In this document: positions 21,913-34,600 of the stretch, piece after piece
How the letters are laid out: every line of letters begins with the position of its first letter
How positions within the stretch are numbered: the stretch's first letter is position 1
Position numbers and translations under genes: made by a program
The notes under the pieces: generated by a model
Seen by the model: the letters and a program-made list of their open reading frames with translations, nothing else
What the model was told of the DNA's origin: nothing
Databases searched by the model: none
NCBI RefSeq assembly: GCF_024323335.1
Contig: NC_066579.1
Span: 126,378,854 to 126,442,853 of the forward strand
Direction of reading: 5' to 3'
Source: Lathyrus oleraceus
Taxonomy: Eukaryota; Streptophyta; Magnoliopsida; Fabales; Fabaceae
DNA length: 64,000 bases

Positions 21913-24900
21913 TTAGGCGAAGTATTTCTTGACTGCATCTGAATTCACAGGACGAGTGAGATCCTCCCCATCCATAGTCGTAAGTATCAATGCACCGCCT
22001 GAAAAGGCTCTCTTGATAACGTATGGACCTTCATAGTTTGGAGTCCACTTGCCCCTGGAATCGGGCGCGAAAGACAAGACTTTCTTGAGCACAAGGTCAC
22101 CTTCTCGGAACACACGAGGTTTGACCTTCTTATCAAAGGCTTTCTTCATCCTTTATTGATATAACTGACCATGGCACATGTCAGTCAATCTCTTCTCTTC
22201 TATCAAATTCAACTGGTCATAACGAATCTGAACCCATTCAGCATCAGTCAACTTGGCTTCCATCAAGACTCTCATCGATGGGATTTCCACCTTTATTGGG
22301 AGCACAACCTCCATGCCATAAACGAGAGAGAAAGGGGTTGCCCCTGTTGAAGTGCAGACCGATGTACGATATCCATGTAAAGCAAATGGCAACATCTCAT
22401 GCCAATCTTTATATGTAACAACCATCTTCTGGATAATCTTCTTGATATTCTTATCAGCAGCTTCAACAACCCCATTCATCTTGGGCCTGTAAGGAGAAGA
22501 ATTATGATGTGCAATCTTGAACTCGCTACATAGCTCTTTCATCATCTTGTTGTTCAGGTTAGATCCATTATCAGTAATGATCTTATCTGGCACACCATAC
22601 CGACATATGAGTTGATTCTTGATAAATTTCACGACCACCTGCCTGGTCACATTTGTGTACGATGCCGCTTCAACCCACTTAGTGAAGTAATCAATTGCTA
22701 CGAGAATAAATATGTGTCCATTGGACGCTTTCGGCTTAATCATGCCAATCATGTCGATTCCCCACATGGAGAAGGGCCATGGTGACGACATCACATTCAG
22801 AAGTGTCGGAGGAATATGAATCTTATCCGCATAAATTTGACACTTATGGCATTTCTTCACATATTTGTAGCAATCAGACTCCATTGTCAGTCAATAGTAG
22901 CCTGCTCTCAACATCCTTCTAGCCATGGCATGTCCATTGGAATGAGTACCAAATGAACCCTCATGGACCTCAGTCATCAACAGGCCTGCTTCGTGTCTAT
23001 CCACGAATCTGAGCAGCACCATGTCAAAATTTCTCTTATAAAGCACATCACCATTGAGGTAGAAATTCCCTGATAATCTCCTCAGAGTCTTCCTATCTTT
23101 CCCAGATGCCCCAGGTGGGTAAATTTGGTTCCGAAGGAAACACTTGATGTCATAATACCATGGCTTATCATCGTTCACTTCCTCTACTGTAAATACATGA
23201 GCTGGTCTGTCCAAGCGCATCATAGTGATATTGGGAACTTCATTCCAAAGTCTTACCACAATCATTGAAGCAAGTGTAGCAAGAGCATCTGCCATCCGAT
23301 TCTCATCTCGGGGAATATGATGGAAGTCAACCTCAGTAAAGAACGTTGAAATCCTCCTTGCATAATCCCTATATGGAATGAGGTCAGGCTGATTCGTTTC
23401 CCATTCACCCTTAATCTGATTAACAACGAGGGCCGAATCACCATAAACATCCAGATGCTTGATCCTAAGATCAATGCACTCCTCTAATCCCATAATACAT
23501 GCCTCATACTCAGCCATATTATTCGTGCATTTGAAAGTTATCCTTGCTGTAAAAGGAAAATGTGTGCCCTGAGGAGTAATAATCACTGCCCCAATACCAT
23601 TTCCATATTGATTTACAGCGCCATCAAATACCATACTCTATCTGGAACCAGGCTCTGGCCCTTCATCGAGCGTAGGCTCATCACAATCTTTCATTTTCAA
23701 ATACAGAATCTCCTCATTTAGGAAGTCATACTGGACTAACTGATAATCCTCAATCGAGTGATGTGCGAAGTGGTCAGCCAAGATACTACCTTTAATAGCC
23801 TTCTGGGCTTGATACTCAATATCATACTCGGATAACAACATCTGCCAACGGGCAATTCTCCCAGTTAAACAGGCTTCTCGAAGATATACTTGATTGGATC
23901 CATTTTGGATATCAACCAAGTCGTATGATTCAACATATACTGGCGTAAGCGCTTAGCAGCCCAAGCCAAAGCACAACATGTCTTCTCAAGCATTGAGTAT
24001 CGAGACTCACAATCAGTAAACTTCTTACTCAAATAGTAGATAACATATTGTTTCTTTCCTGATTCGTCCTGCTGACCAAGGACACATCCCATTGAGTCTT
24101 CAAGAACTGTCAGATACATAATCAATGGTCGTTCCTCCACAGGCGGAGACAGGATCGGAGGCTCAGACAAATATTCTTTAATACTGTCAAAAGCTTTCTG
24201 GCAATCCTCAGTCCAATCATGGGACTGATCTTTCCGGAGGAGCTTGAATATCGGCGCACATGTGGCAGTCATGTGGGATATGAACCTGGAAATATAATTC
24301 AAGCGGCCAAGAAAACCTCGGACTTGCTTCTCAGTTTTGGGCGCAAGCATCTCTTGTATTGCTTTGACCTTTGTAGGATCAACCTCAATACCTCTTTCAC
24401 TAACGATAAAGCCCAATAGCTTGCCGGAACGGACTCCAAATGTACACTTGTTGGGATTCAGACGAAGCTTGTACTTCCTCAAACGCTGAAAAAGCTTCAA
24501 CAAGTGCTCTACATGTTCAACTTCCGTTCTTGACTTAGCAATCATATCATCAACATATACCTCAATCTCCTTATGCATCATATCATGAAACAAGGTAGTT
24601 ATAACTTGTTGATACGTGGCTCCGGCGTTCTTCAAACCGAAGGGCATCACTCGATAACAGAATGTTCCCTAAGGTGTGATGAATGTTGTCTTCTCCATAT
24701 CCTCGGGTGCCATTTTAATCTGATTATATCTGGAAAATACGTCCATAAATGAAAAGACATTGAATTTAGCCGTATTATCTACCAACATATCAATGTGTGG
24801 TAGTGGAAAATCATCTTTCGGACTAGCCTTATTCAAGTCTCTATAGTCCACACACATCCGGACTTTTCCATCTTTCTTAGGCACGGGCACAATATTGGCC

Positions 24901-25371
24901 ACCCGTTGAGGATATGTAGAAGTCACCAGAAACCCCACATCAATTTGCTTCTGAACTTCTTCTTTGATCTTTACTGCCATATCAGGATGAGTTCTTCTGA
25001 GCTTCTGCTTCACAGGCACGCACTCATGCTTTAAAGGCAGGGAATGTTGCACGATATCAGTATCTAGACCAGGCATGTCTTCATATGACCAGGCAAAAAC
25101 GTCAACATATTCTCGTAGCAGCTCAATCAACCCCTTCTTAATAGATTCTTCCAGAAGTGCCCCAATCTTCACTTCTCGCACACAATCTTTAGACCCTAAG
25201 TTGACTGTTTCTAGATTCTCAAGGTGCGGCTGAATGATCTTTTCTTCATGCTCAAGTAGACGGGTAATCTCGTTAGGAATCTCTTCAACATCATCTTCTT
25301 CCGCCTCAAATACAAAGAATTCAAAGCTGGGAGATGGTGTTGGATCATTATGTTCAATGGGTTTGATTAAC
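21913..25371 (-). pseudogene. Ogre B pol: RT, RNase H, aRNH, integrase (stops and a frameshift)
   Basis: Minus strand from acceptor 25371. Order: RT (YVDD near 24555), Ty3 RNase H, archaeal-type RNase H (23634 onward), then integrase with the zinc-binding segment ('HSNGHAMARRM', 'CHKCQI'), DDE core ('MWGIDMIGM', 'ITDNGSN', 'MNGVVEAADKNIKK') and the C-terminal 'GKWTPNYEGPYVI' module ending at 21913. It is the only full-length Ogre pol here. Lesions: TAG at 24669-24671 (tryptophan codon, shared with A), a 1-base deletion near 23870, TAG near 23636, TGA near 22888 (both at tryptophan codons) and a stop near 22150. Enzyme active-site residues are otherwise present. Not expressible as one polyprotein. 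Confidence 0.9.
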
Positions 25372-25633
25372 CTGCATAATGATTTTGGATATGAAAAGAT
25401 TTTAGAACTCAAACCAAGCAAATCATTATGCAGATGAAAATATTGATTTTAATCTTATTTAGGGTTTTATGTGATCACCAATTTCATGCAAAAGCGAAAA
25501 GGGAAAATAATTGGAAAAACAAACATTTAACATGAGTTTATTGAATGAAAATACCATTGTATTTATGAGCCAACAATGTCATCACTTCTCCTTTTGGCAT
25601 GGGAGAAGGGTTTTTAAACACAATGAACATTAC
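25372..25633 (-). other. Ogre intron between protease and RT (copy B, 262 nt)
   Basis: Same length and same splice sites as copy A: donor AAA|GTAATG at 25634/25633, acceptor ATGCAG|GTTAATC at 25372/25371. Splicing joins the protease frame to the RT frame. Confidence 0.8.
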
Positions 25634-28600
25634 TTTGACTTATGGATAACTGTTGGAATATCCATAGTGACCCAATTGTTGCAGATCCCTCCAGGAATGA
25701 TGAAAGTGCCAGAATCCTCTTCGTCCTCTTCCAAAATGGCATCAGCCTCTTCGTCTTGACCAGTGTGGATGAAACCTCCACTCTTGAACAAACCTTGTTT
25801 GTTGAAGACCCTAGAAGAATAGCCTATGCCAGCCCGGGACTTGTTGTCTTCTAGCTTGATCATTTGCCCCAATCCAGCAGTTGCACCATGCTCAATAGCC
25901 AACTTCGCATCTTTGTAGGAAGCAAATAAGGGAGTTCTCTTCTCAACAGGTTTAGCAATGGATAAAGCTTGGAAGGGAGTTCCAACTTCATCCTCAGCAT
26001 CTATGTAAGAGAAGGATGAGAAATGGCTAACCAGGAGGGCCTTTTCTCCCCCTACTACCACCAGCTTCTTATTCTTTACAAATTTCAGTTTCTGGTGTAG
26101 GGTGGATGTCACGGCGCCAGCCTCGTGAATCCATGGTCTGCCTAGGAGACAGATATACGATGAGTGAATATCCATAACCTGGAAGGTAATCTGGAAATCA
26201 CTTGGTCCGATTTTTACTGTGAGATCAACCTCACCAATCACAGTTTTGCGAGACCCATCGAAAGCCTTCACAACTACACCACTCTGCCTCATGGGAGGCC
26301 CCTGATATGACAACTTCGCGAGAGCGGTCTTCGGCAATACATTCAATGATGACCCAGTGTCTACCAACACATTGGACATGGCGTCATCCTTGCAGCTCAT
26401 AGATATATGTAATGCTAAGTTGTGGTATCTTCCCTTCTCGGGGAGATCAGCGTCACAAAAACTCAAATTGTTACAAGCGGTGATGTTTGCAACAATGCTA
26501 TCAAACTGTTCTATCGTGACGTCGTGATCTACGTACGCCACATCCAACACCTTTTGCAGAGCCTCCCGGTGTGGTTCTGAATTCAATAGTAGTGATAACA
26601 CAAATATTTTGGATGGCGTTTGTAGAAGCTGGTCTATAACATTGTACTCGCTCCTTTTGATGAGCCTTAGCATCTCATCACAATCTTCTTTCGTATTGCC
26701 ACTCGGGCCAACAGAAGAAGGAGTTTTCAATATAAAGGAGGGCTTAGCAACAAGTGCCGGATTCGGGGTGCTCACAGCATTCCCAATCGGGCGCTCAACA
26801 AAATCAGCATCAACACTTCCTCAAGCATCAACTTGAGGCTTCAAAGGAGCTGAAAATACACGACCGCTGCGGGTCAAACCGCTGACTTCAGCAATGTTTA
26901 CGACAGATGAAGAAGGCAGGGACACTTCTTTCCCACCTTCCACTGCTACAACATTGTAGCGATAGGGGACTGCTTTCTCGGAGGAATACGGTACGGGTCC
27001 GGCTGGCTTGATAGTTAGAGCGGGAGAAACCTTTTGCTTGCTTCCATCATACTTGATGACAACCGGCTCAGGTATCTGGAATACTTGAGAAATCACGTTG
27101 ACTTCGAGAGCATCTTCGTCAACATTTCTGTTTTGAAGGATCTCAATGACTCCTTCGTCCAACATCTCTTGAACATCTCTACGCACCTGGCGACATCCTC
27201 TCTGATTAACAGAACAGACTCTGCATCTATCGTGGTCATGCTCATAATGGCCATAATCACACAGCAAGCGATGCATCTCAACCAGCGATTTTCGAATATG
27301 ACTAGCATATTTAACTTTGTACTTGCCAGGACAACCATGGACCATATTAACAAACTTCCCATGCTCGGGCAATGTGTTCTTCTTCACATTCGGACCTACG
27401 TCCTCGAAAAACAAAATCCCGCTTCTCACAAGGTCTTGCACCTTGGTCTTCAGGGGATAACAGTTCTCTACATCATATCCGGGAGCGCCGGAATGATACA
27501 CACAATGAAGCTTGGGCTTGTACCACCACTGGGGGTTAGCAGGTACAGCAGGAGGGTCTCGCGGAGTGATTAACTTTTTATCGATCAGAGACGGATAGAG
27601 TTCAGCATAATTCATCGGAATTAGATCAAAGGTGACCCTCTTCCTCTCATAGTTGGTGCTGACACTGTTGTTGTTATTTTGAGGCTGGTAGACCTGCTAT
27701 TGTGGACGCTATTGTTGTTGCTAATATTGCTGAGTTTGCGGTTGTTGATAATGTTGAGCTTCTCTGAAAACGAGTGCTATATGAGCCACCTGATGTTGAT
27801 TATTGACTGGGCGAGCAATCTTCTTCTTCACAGAGGGTATTCTCTTGACATGGGAAGACACAACATGTGCCTCTCCCTCCTTCTTCTTTGCAAAGCTTCC
27901 ATATCTCTTTGCTGAAGAGCCTTCATCTTGAGTTAAGCGTCCTTCACGAACCCCCTCTTCCAATCTCATCCCCATATTCACCATCTCGGTGAAATCTGAG
28001 GGAGCACTGGCTATCATTCTCTCGTAATAAAACGAGCTCAAGGTCTTTAAGAAGATCTTGGTCATCTCTTTCTCCTCTAGGGGTGGCACTATCTGAGCTG
28101 CCAATTCGCGCCACCTCTGGGCGTATTCTTTGAAAGTCTCTTTCTCTTTTTGGGAAATCGCCCTCAGCTGGTCCCTATCAGGAGCCATATCCATATTATA
28201 TTTATATTGCTTGACGAAGGCCTTGCCAAGATCGTTGAAAGAGCGAATGTTCGAACTTTCCAGACCCATGTACCACCGGACAGACTGTCTTAGAAATAGT
28301 GGATGAGCAGTTGGTCATTATCAGTTTGTGTCGACATCTTGCGAGCATACATCACAAGATGACTGAGAGGACATGTGTTTCCCTTATACTTCTCAAAGTC
28401 CGGCACTTTGAATTTAATGGGGATTTTTACGTTGGGCACAAGGCACAACTCAGCAGCACTTTTACCAAAGAGGTCCTTCCCCCTCAAAGTCTTCAGTTCC
28501 TTGCGAAGCTCAAGGAATTGGTCTTTCATGTCATCCATCTTCTCATAAACATATGGGCCCTCAGATGGCTCAGAATGATAGATGGTATCTTCAACCCTTG

Positions 28601-29035
28601 GTAAAGTGTGCACGACAGGAGGTGGCACTGAAAGGACCGGGCTAGATGCCGGCAAAGAAACAAGAGTAGGGGAAAAACCCTCTGGCACGAAGTTGGCGGG
28701 CATTCCCCAAGGGAACCCGGCTGGCATAGATGGCGCAAAATGAGCCGCTGCAGCAGGCACAATAGAAGTTACGACCTCAGAAATGACCGTCCTCTGGGGA
28801 GGAGTTGAGGGTGTTAGAGAAGACTGGCTCTGAGCGGCCAAGAATGACTCCATCAGGGCAGTAATCTGGCCACTTCCTCCTTCAGCTCGCGGTTCTCTTG
28901 TTCCAAATGATCCATCGGTCTTGAAGAGTTGGCTCTGGTGTAGTACCGGTGAGTTAGCTTATCTTCAAAATAAATGAAGAACACAGAGTTAGACCATAGG
29001 ACAAGAAGCCTGGAGCAAAACCTGCTTATGCACAT
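25634..29035 (-). pseudogene. Ogre B gag-protease (ORF2), frameshifted
   Basis: Colinear with copy A. N-terminal coiled-coil-like and proline-rich part (29035-28853 and 28853-28290), Gag core (28269-27721), C-x2-H-x5-H-x4-C finger (27500 region), protease with VDTGSS in the long ORF 26775-25630. Lesions: a 1-base loss near 28861, a 13-bp deletion at 28275-28280 between two ACCGGA repeats that copy A still has, three TAG codons in the Q-rich linker (27721-27723, 27709-27711, 27697-27699; the first and last shared with A), and a stop near 26820. The protease part is in better shape than in A. Confidence 0.88.
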
Positions 29036-29229
29036 GATGCATGCAATGCATATATTTGTTTTTATTTCAGAGGAACTTTAAAGTTCTATTTGCAAATTTG
29101 GGAAATATTACATTCTTTTGTGGAAACATCTCATCAATAATATCTGGAATATATATTTTTTACACCAAAGGAGTACAACATTGGTAACCAAATACAAGAG
29201 AAAAAGGAAAATAATCATCCTATGGATCC

Positions 29230-30680
29230 CTAGAAACAATCATCTAAAGCTCGGGACACAGGAAGGTAAGATGCACGAAGCCTCTTCACCTCCTTCTCAT
29301 AGGCTGCCTCCATATCTGCCTTCTCCTTGGCGAGTCGATCGTACTTCCTCTTCCAAAACCTGGAAGACTGAGGAAGCAGAGAAGTCCATGCATCATTAGG
29401 ATCATCAATGACCTGATGCTCGAGAAACTCAATCAAAGCATCCTTTTCCTTGATTTGCTGAAGCAACTCTTCTCGTTCACGGATCCAAGCACGTGAACGG
29501 TCTTCGTCTCTCAACTCCTCTACTCCTTGGTCAGGGAGGGTTGAAGGCCCATCCATAACCAAGGGTGTAGGTCTCGGATACTCGTACGACATGAGATACT
29601 CAGAAGCTCTCTTCCTAACCCAAGCAGTGTAAGGCTCCAAAGCGACACAACTCTTAGGACCCAACTCCTTCCTTCCTTTCCTATGAATCTTGCGCCAAGC
29701 GCGGACCATCCTGCCCTTCAAGCCTTGGGGATCTTTACCCTCCTGAAAGAACACACCCTCTAATAGAATGTTATTGGGTTTAGCCTTTAGGGGGAACCCG
29801 AGCTGACGACGTGCCAAAACAGGGTTGTAGTTAATCCCACCATATGTATCAAGAAGAGGTACATTGGAGAATTCACTACAAGAGTCGATAATCTGCACAC
29901 CATCATACACACAGTTGTACCAAGAGATATCATCATTAGTGAGAGACATAAGTCTCGTGGACCACCGTAGACATCCCTTGTTCTCCTTGAAGGCGACCGT
30001 CTGCGGTAAGTGACAAATAAACCACTTATACAACAAAGGAAAACAACACACAATGGCACCACCATCCTTTGCATTCCTCATGTGCAAAGAAAAATAAGTG
30101 TCACCCAACAGAGTCGGAACGGGATTAAGAGTAGAGAAAATCCTAATAGCGTTCACATCCACAAATTTGTCGATGTTGGGGAACAACACTAACCCATAGA
30201 TGAAAAGTACAAATATGGCCTCAAAGGCATCCTCACTCGTGGCCTTCCCATACACGGTAGCTTGAGCAATGAGGAACTCAGAAGGGAGACCTTGAATTCC
30301 ACCTTTGGTAGTTATATGAGCACCTACCATAGATTCATCTATATGCAACATGTCAGCTATCTCTCGAGAAGTAGGAATACTTTTCAAGCCACTGAACGAC
30401 AACTGGTCTAGTATAGGTACACCCACAAGATAAGCATACTCCTCAAGCGTGGGCAAAAGCTGAAAGTCCGGAAATGTGAAGCAACGGTACAAAGGATCAT
30501 AAAATTGCACCAATACACTATCAACCCTTCATCCACCTGAGTAGTCAGAAGAGGAAGAAGCTTCCCAAAACGAGCCTTGAAACCCATGGGATCTAATACA
30601 TAGGCTGTCAAATTCCTTAGTTCTTTCAAATCTGGTTGTCTGAAGTTGTACTTCTTTGTATTCCTTCTTTGTCTTTCCAT
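29230..30680 (-). pseudogene. Ogre B ORF1 (DUF7745-like), one frameshift
   Basis: Starts at ATG 30680 and ends RALDDCF at 29230, colinear with the intact ORF1 of element C. The only obvious lesion is a 1-base deletion near 30520 after 'TQVDEGL', also present in copy A at about 16900. Downstream of it 427 residues are open. Function unknown; the length and the acidic/basic C-terminal helix match the other copies. Confidence 0.88.
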
Positions 30681-31604
30681 GTCTGAAAATTTGCAAATAG
30701 ACCTCTTAAGTTCCTTGAAAATTTTCTTCATTATGTTGATGATATGGATGCAAATGTGTGCATGAATGCATGAATGCAACAATCACACTTAAGGATCAGG
30801 CAAATCACACCAAATAAAGGTCATGGGATGGATCATATTATCCTTAATATCAATCATCCATTTTGGTGGATTATGGTTTACCCCTTATCAACACCCAAGT
30901 TCCATTGATATTAAGGATACATGAACGGATCAACCATGAATCAAGGGTTTGTTGCAAGTCACGAGCATGAAGCCTCGGCTAAGAACCACCCAAAGGGAGT
31001 GTACTAGGGTTTAACCTGCCAAACATGTCCTACAAGAGGTTCCCATATTCATCATCCCATCTTTCGGATATTATCGGAGAAACGACCACTCGTATTCCAA
31101 AAATATTCTCAAGAGAGACTCTTATGAGTGTAGTATCGCGTAACAATCGTATCAAATCTTACACTTGAACGACTTTTGCACTACATCCTAAGAATAGGCC
31201 AAGATGGGCTTGGTAAACTAAGGTCCTTGGCTTCTAAGGTCTATATTGGAAAGAGTAATGTCTACCCACAACCACTTGTGTGACATTATTGATCCCAACA
31301 TGACCTCCACCAAGTGAATGGACTTGCAAGTCAACTTGCTAAGGAATAACTCCACACAAGTCAACAAGACTATGCCATTCTCCCATCCTAAGTGCACTCG
31401 AGTTCGGGTATAGAGCTCATCTCACAAAGATCACCAAGCATACAAGGAGTTAATATTCAAGTAATTCAATCATTACATACAATACAGTAATCCCAAATTG
31501 CACCAAAATATGTCACAAAACAATATACAATACAATACAACACAATATGAAAAGTAGGCAAAACCCACTAGGCAAAGTCCTCCCCAGCAGAGTCGCCACT
31601 TTTC
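30681..31604 (-). other. 5' untranslated leader of Ogre B
   Basis: 924 bp between LTR and ORF1, near-identical to 17061-17983. No supported gene. Confidence 0.75.
31581..31598 (-). other. Primer-binding site, Ogre B
   Basis: TGGCGACTCTGCTGGGGA on the minus strand, 6 nt after the LTR end at 31605; identical to copy A. Confidence 0.85.
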
Positions 31605-34600
31605 TGTAGCGGGGTATTCGTTACCATTAGAGATATTGACTAAATCCAAGGTAAATCATACAAGTCGAGTCGCCACCGCACTTCTATTTATCCAAGGGAA
31701 TGGTTAGAAAGCGAACAAAAACCTAAAAGTTTTATCGAATCAAAAACTAGTAAAAAAGTCATAGATCAGGGTAAGGGGGTTGGTTATGCAATGGGAAGGT
31801 TTTAAGCACCCAAAATATCCTAGGTACTCCTAGGGAGCCCTTTTCACATTGGTTGTAAGGTTGGTATTTTGTGAAAAATTTGTTTGTGCAAACATGATTG
31901 AAGAGATGGGAAGAGAATGTACAAGTTTATTTACATTTGTGTTTGGATGGATGAACCCATTGCCAACGTACCATCTTTAAAAAAGATTAGGATCAAAACC
32001 TCGTAGTTCGGGGTAAAAATCTCAAACAATGAATTGGTGAATTGATTGGTCCAAAAGCCTTAAGATCTTTTATTATCCAAGGGAGAAAACTCAACCTAAA
32101 ACCACAAATCCACCATGTGAGGGTAGCTTCAACATGCTAGTGAGGGGTTAACCCTATAATAAGCATGGAAGACTCATTGTCCATCACTAAGGATATAGGT
32201 GAGTATTACATCTACCTCAAGGATAACTCAAACCTAATAGCTAAAGGTTATGAAAAGTTTGCTTAAGAAAGTGGCCATTGAAACCACAAAAAGAACATTT
32301 GAATGGGTTATATTTACCAATGAAAAGTATTTACAAAACATGGTTAAAGTTTATTTAAAAGTTCAATTCAAAATAAGTGTTATGAAAAGAAAATTTGAAA
32401 ATCAAAAGCATAAGGCTTAGGTTTCTAATGTTTGAAAAGAAATATTAAATGTTTGCACAAAAAGTTTTGGCTTGGGTTAGAGTTGAGGGAAGAAGAAGAA
32501 TGACTAAAGTCCTAAACATAGAAGAGATAAGGGATAAGAGAACAAGACCACAAGTGGAGTTCCTCTCTTGAGATCATATATGATGATCCAAGTAGCTCCC
32601 ATCCTTTGGAATAAGCAATCACATAAGCATAAACTCAAGCAATCAACAATCAAATGAACTCTTGGAAAGCTCCTAAATGTATCTTGGGTCCCTCTCTCTT
32701 AGAAGCTCATGGAAATGGTTCCTCAATTTGGATCAAGTTGGAATCCCTAGCACAAGAACACACACATTAAAAGATTCTAGCAAAACAAACAAGGAATGGA
32801 CAAGAAGAGTTTAGAAGTTGGTCCTTTCAAGGTTATCTTCAACATTAAGCATTCTAAAGGCCCAATACCTAGTTGCTCTTTGACTTTTATAGCACTCTAA
32901 AGGCCCAATGCCTAGTTGCTCTTTGACTCCAAATTTGCATAGGGAAAGTCCTAAAGTCTAAGTCCATTTTGTCCAAGTCTTTTGTATTTGGTCCACAACA
33001 AACATACAAAACACAAACACAAGAGTATATACAAAATCATGTGCTCAAGTGAGCAAAAGGAAAATTGCATTAACATAAACATGTGCTCAAGTGAGCAAAG
33101 GGAAAAGCAAATGAATAATATGTGCAAGAATGATAAATTGCATAAAAGTAAAGAGAAAGAATTTAATGTTAATAGTCAATGGTTAATATTAGTAGTTAGT
33201 GTGCCATAAGGCATATTTAGCGCTATGTTAAACAATCATAATTGGACTTATGTAGAAGTCACAACTATCTGAGGCCGGTCAATAATAATGTAGGCAACAA
33301 CACAAGTTAGAAGTCTTGATTAGTGAACCAAGTTCCAACAACTTGCCATGCCAAAAAAGAAGAAGAGAAATGATCTTGTATTGGTTTAAGCCTTTTGTAT
33401 GATTTAGCAAGCAACCTATCCTTAATACAAAGCCATTCACTAGATCATTTGATCAAGATGAATTAGATTTGGATTGAGGAAGATTAAACCTTCTTAATCA
33501 ATACTAACTTATCAACCTTTAACTTATTGATCAAAAGGAAAAGAAGAAGAAGGAGATGAATAATGGAAATGGAAATGAAAAGAATAAAGAGCATTAAATG
33601 AAATAGAATGTACCAATCAACAAGTGTTGACCAATGACATTGAGGATCATGGTCAAACAATCAAAAACAGAAGTGAGATGAAGATTGGAAGTCAAGAAGT
33701 GAACAAAATATTTTTAGGCATTTTTAATATTCAAATAAACTTGAATTAAAATATTAAAGAAATGTCAAACTTCAAAATCACTTCAAATCAACTTTTAAAA
33801 GTCCAAGTGCTTTATCCTAAGTTCAACAAGGTCAAACAAAGTTTGACAAAAAATTTCAGCATTTTTAAAAGTCAGAAACTATTTTTAATCAATTAAAAAT
33901 GAATAAAAATAACCTAATTGAACTAAAATCTCAAATAAATCTCAAATCAATTAATAAATTGATGAGAATATTTTTCATAGATCCATCATCATTCAAATAG
34001 GTTGAGAAAATATTTTTGTATTTTTTGAATATCAAAAACTATTTAAAATGAATTAAAAATGACCAGAAAAGAGAAAATTCACAAAAAATATCAAATTATG
34101 TAATAAAAAATATTAAAAATCATTTTTAAAAACTAGAATTAAGAAGAGAAATAATCCAATTGGTCCCATATTTTTGGATTAAAAATGAGTGAGTTATGAA
34201 TTTTTGAAATAAAATGGAATTAAAGAAAATAAAATGGAAATTAAGAAAATCAGAAAAAAGGAGAGGCGTTGGATGGGATTTCATTAATTGACGTGGAGGA
34301 TCAATCTGGAAATCATCATCAACAGCTAGGATTCAAACTGGAAAACGGACGGTGGTATACACCACCGTCTTCTCCGGCGAGCATGGAGATTCCGGCCAGA
34401 GTTGCAGGTCATAAAAACATGATGAAAACGAGCGATCCTCATATCATTGGAAAGCTAGGGTGATGTACATCACCCCTGTACCATCTATTTTCACCCTAGA
34501 TTTCCATGGTAAGAGAAATCAGGAGTTGAAAAATATGGTGTTCAACTGAAACTTCATGGATTTGTAAAATTAAAAACACCAACAAGTTGCCTCTGTTGAG

